DNA from: Pseudomonadota bacterium
GTDB lineage: Bacteria; Pseudomonadota; Gammaproteobacteria; Acidiferrobacterales; Acidiferrobacteraceae
Direction of reading: 5' to 3'
Assembly (NCBI GenBank): GCA_021797365.1
Contig: JAJZZU010000183.1
Location: 1-5,852 of the forward strand
Length of the DNA: 5,852 nucleotides
The notes under the pieces: generated by a model
Seen by the model: only the letters and a program-made list of their open reading frames with translations
What the model was told of the DNA's origin: nothing
The model's database searches: none
Shown: piece after piece, positions 5,611 through 5,852 of the stretch
How positions within the stretch are numbered: the first letter of the stretch is position 1
Layout of the letters: each line of letters begins with the position of its first letter
Program-made: the position numbers and the translations under genes

Positions 5611-5852
5611 TTAGAAGAACAATGTCGTCTGCAGCGCAATGGTATTGTCTCTGGCGCTGGCAATGGCCGAGGCATTGTTCTGCGCAGCCGCCGTGGCCGT
5701 TGGCGTGGGCCCCTTGATCGCCGACAGATGCGGCACATTGATGCGGTTGAACGCATAATTCAAGGTGATACGTGCCATGGGCGAGATGTAGTACTGCACG
5801 CCCAGGGTCGTGGTCTTGAAGACACGCTCGAGCCCCGGATTGTTGGTCATAC
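5611..5852 (-). CDS. Outer-membrane porin, C-terminal fragment (gene continues beyond the window)
   Basis: The last 80 or so residues of a larger protein are visible; the Met at 5848-5850 is probably internal. TTLGVQYYISPMARITLNYAFNRI alternates polar and hydrophobic residues like two transmembrane beta strands. The protein ends ALQTTLFF, with the terminal Phe that marks substrates of the Bam outer-membrane assembly machinery. The pattern resembles phosphate-selective porin O/P (OprO/OprP-like) C-termini, but the fragment is too short to give specificity. An Ala/Thr/Asn-rich stretch (GPTPTATAAAQNNASAIAS) forms the last turn and is longer than usual. The gene lies upstream of the DsrE-like gene, probably in the same operon. 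Confidence 0.75.
   Translation of the reverse strand, partial: MTNNPGLERVFKTTTLGVQYYISPMARITLNYAFNRINVPHLSAIKGPTPTATAAAQNNASAIASARDNTIALQTTLFF

Overview
The window looks like chromosome from a GC-rich gammaproteobacterium. An RlmJ-type 23S rRNA methyltransferase points to Gammaproteobacteria. A rhodanese-fused ArsR regulator and an exported DsrE-like protein hint at a sulfur-metabolising lineage. The taxonomic guess is inference from gene content; no marker here fixes the genus.

Layout: (1) 1-1197 is a complete but dead IS630-family insertion sequence. It has matching terminal inverted repeats and a CTAG/TA target signature at both ends. Its minus-strand transposase is broken by a poly-A frame change (possibly programmed), a poly-C frameshift and an amber codon that cuts off the last catalytic Glu. 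(2) 1198-1388 is a structured intergenic stretch with several GC-rich inverted repeats and a plausible extended -10 promoter. (3) 1389-2150 (+) encodes an ArsR HTH-rhodanese fusion. (4) 2222-3649 (-), convergent with it, encodes a 12-TM major facilitator of the phosphate:H+ symporter type. (5) 3650-3931 is a divergent intergenic region with weak promoter signals and a hairpin that could cover a ribosome binding site. (6) 3932-4282 and 4279-5076 (+) form a translationally coupled pair: a dCTP-pyrophosphatase-like MazG-fold enzyme and RlmJ. (7) 5073-5585 (-) encodes an exported DsrE/F-like protein whose stop codon overlaps the rlmJ stop tail to tail. It lies 25 nt downstream of the 3' end of a porin gene (5611 to the window edge), probably in one operon.

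Functionally the genes are a mixture. Nucleotide-pool cleaning and rRNA methylation are housekeeping. The PHS-type transporter and the porin concern solute uptake, with phosphate the best guess for the transporter. The ArsR-rhodanese and DsrE-like proteins are candidate persulfide or sulfur-handling proteins. They are not adjacent, so a shared pathway is not shown. I found no tRNA, rRNA, CRISPR array or defence system, and nothing that amounts to a clearly new system. The most unusual items are the architecture of the degraded IS630 copy, the structured intergenic region beside it, the ArsR-rhodanese fusion and the porin/DsrE-like pair.
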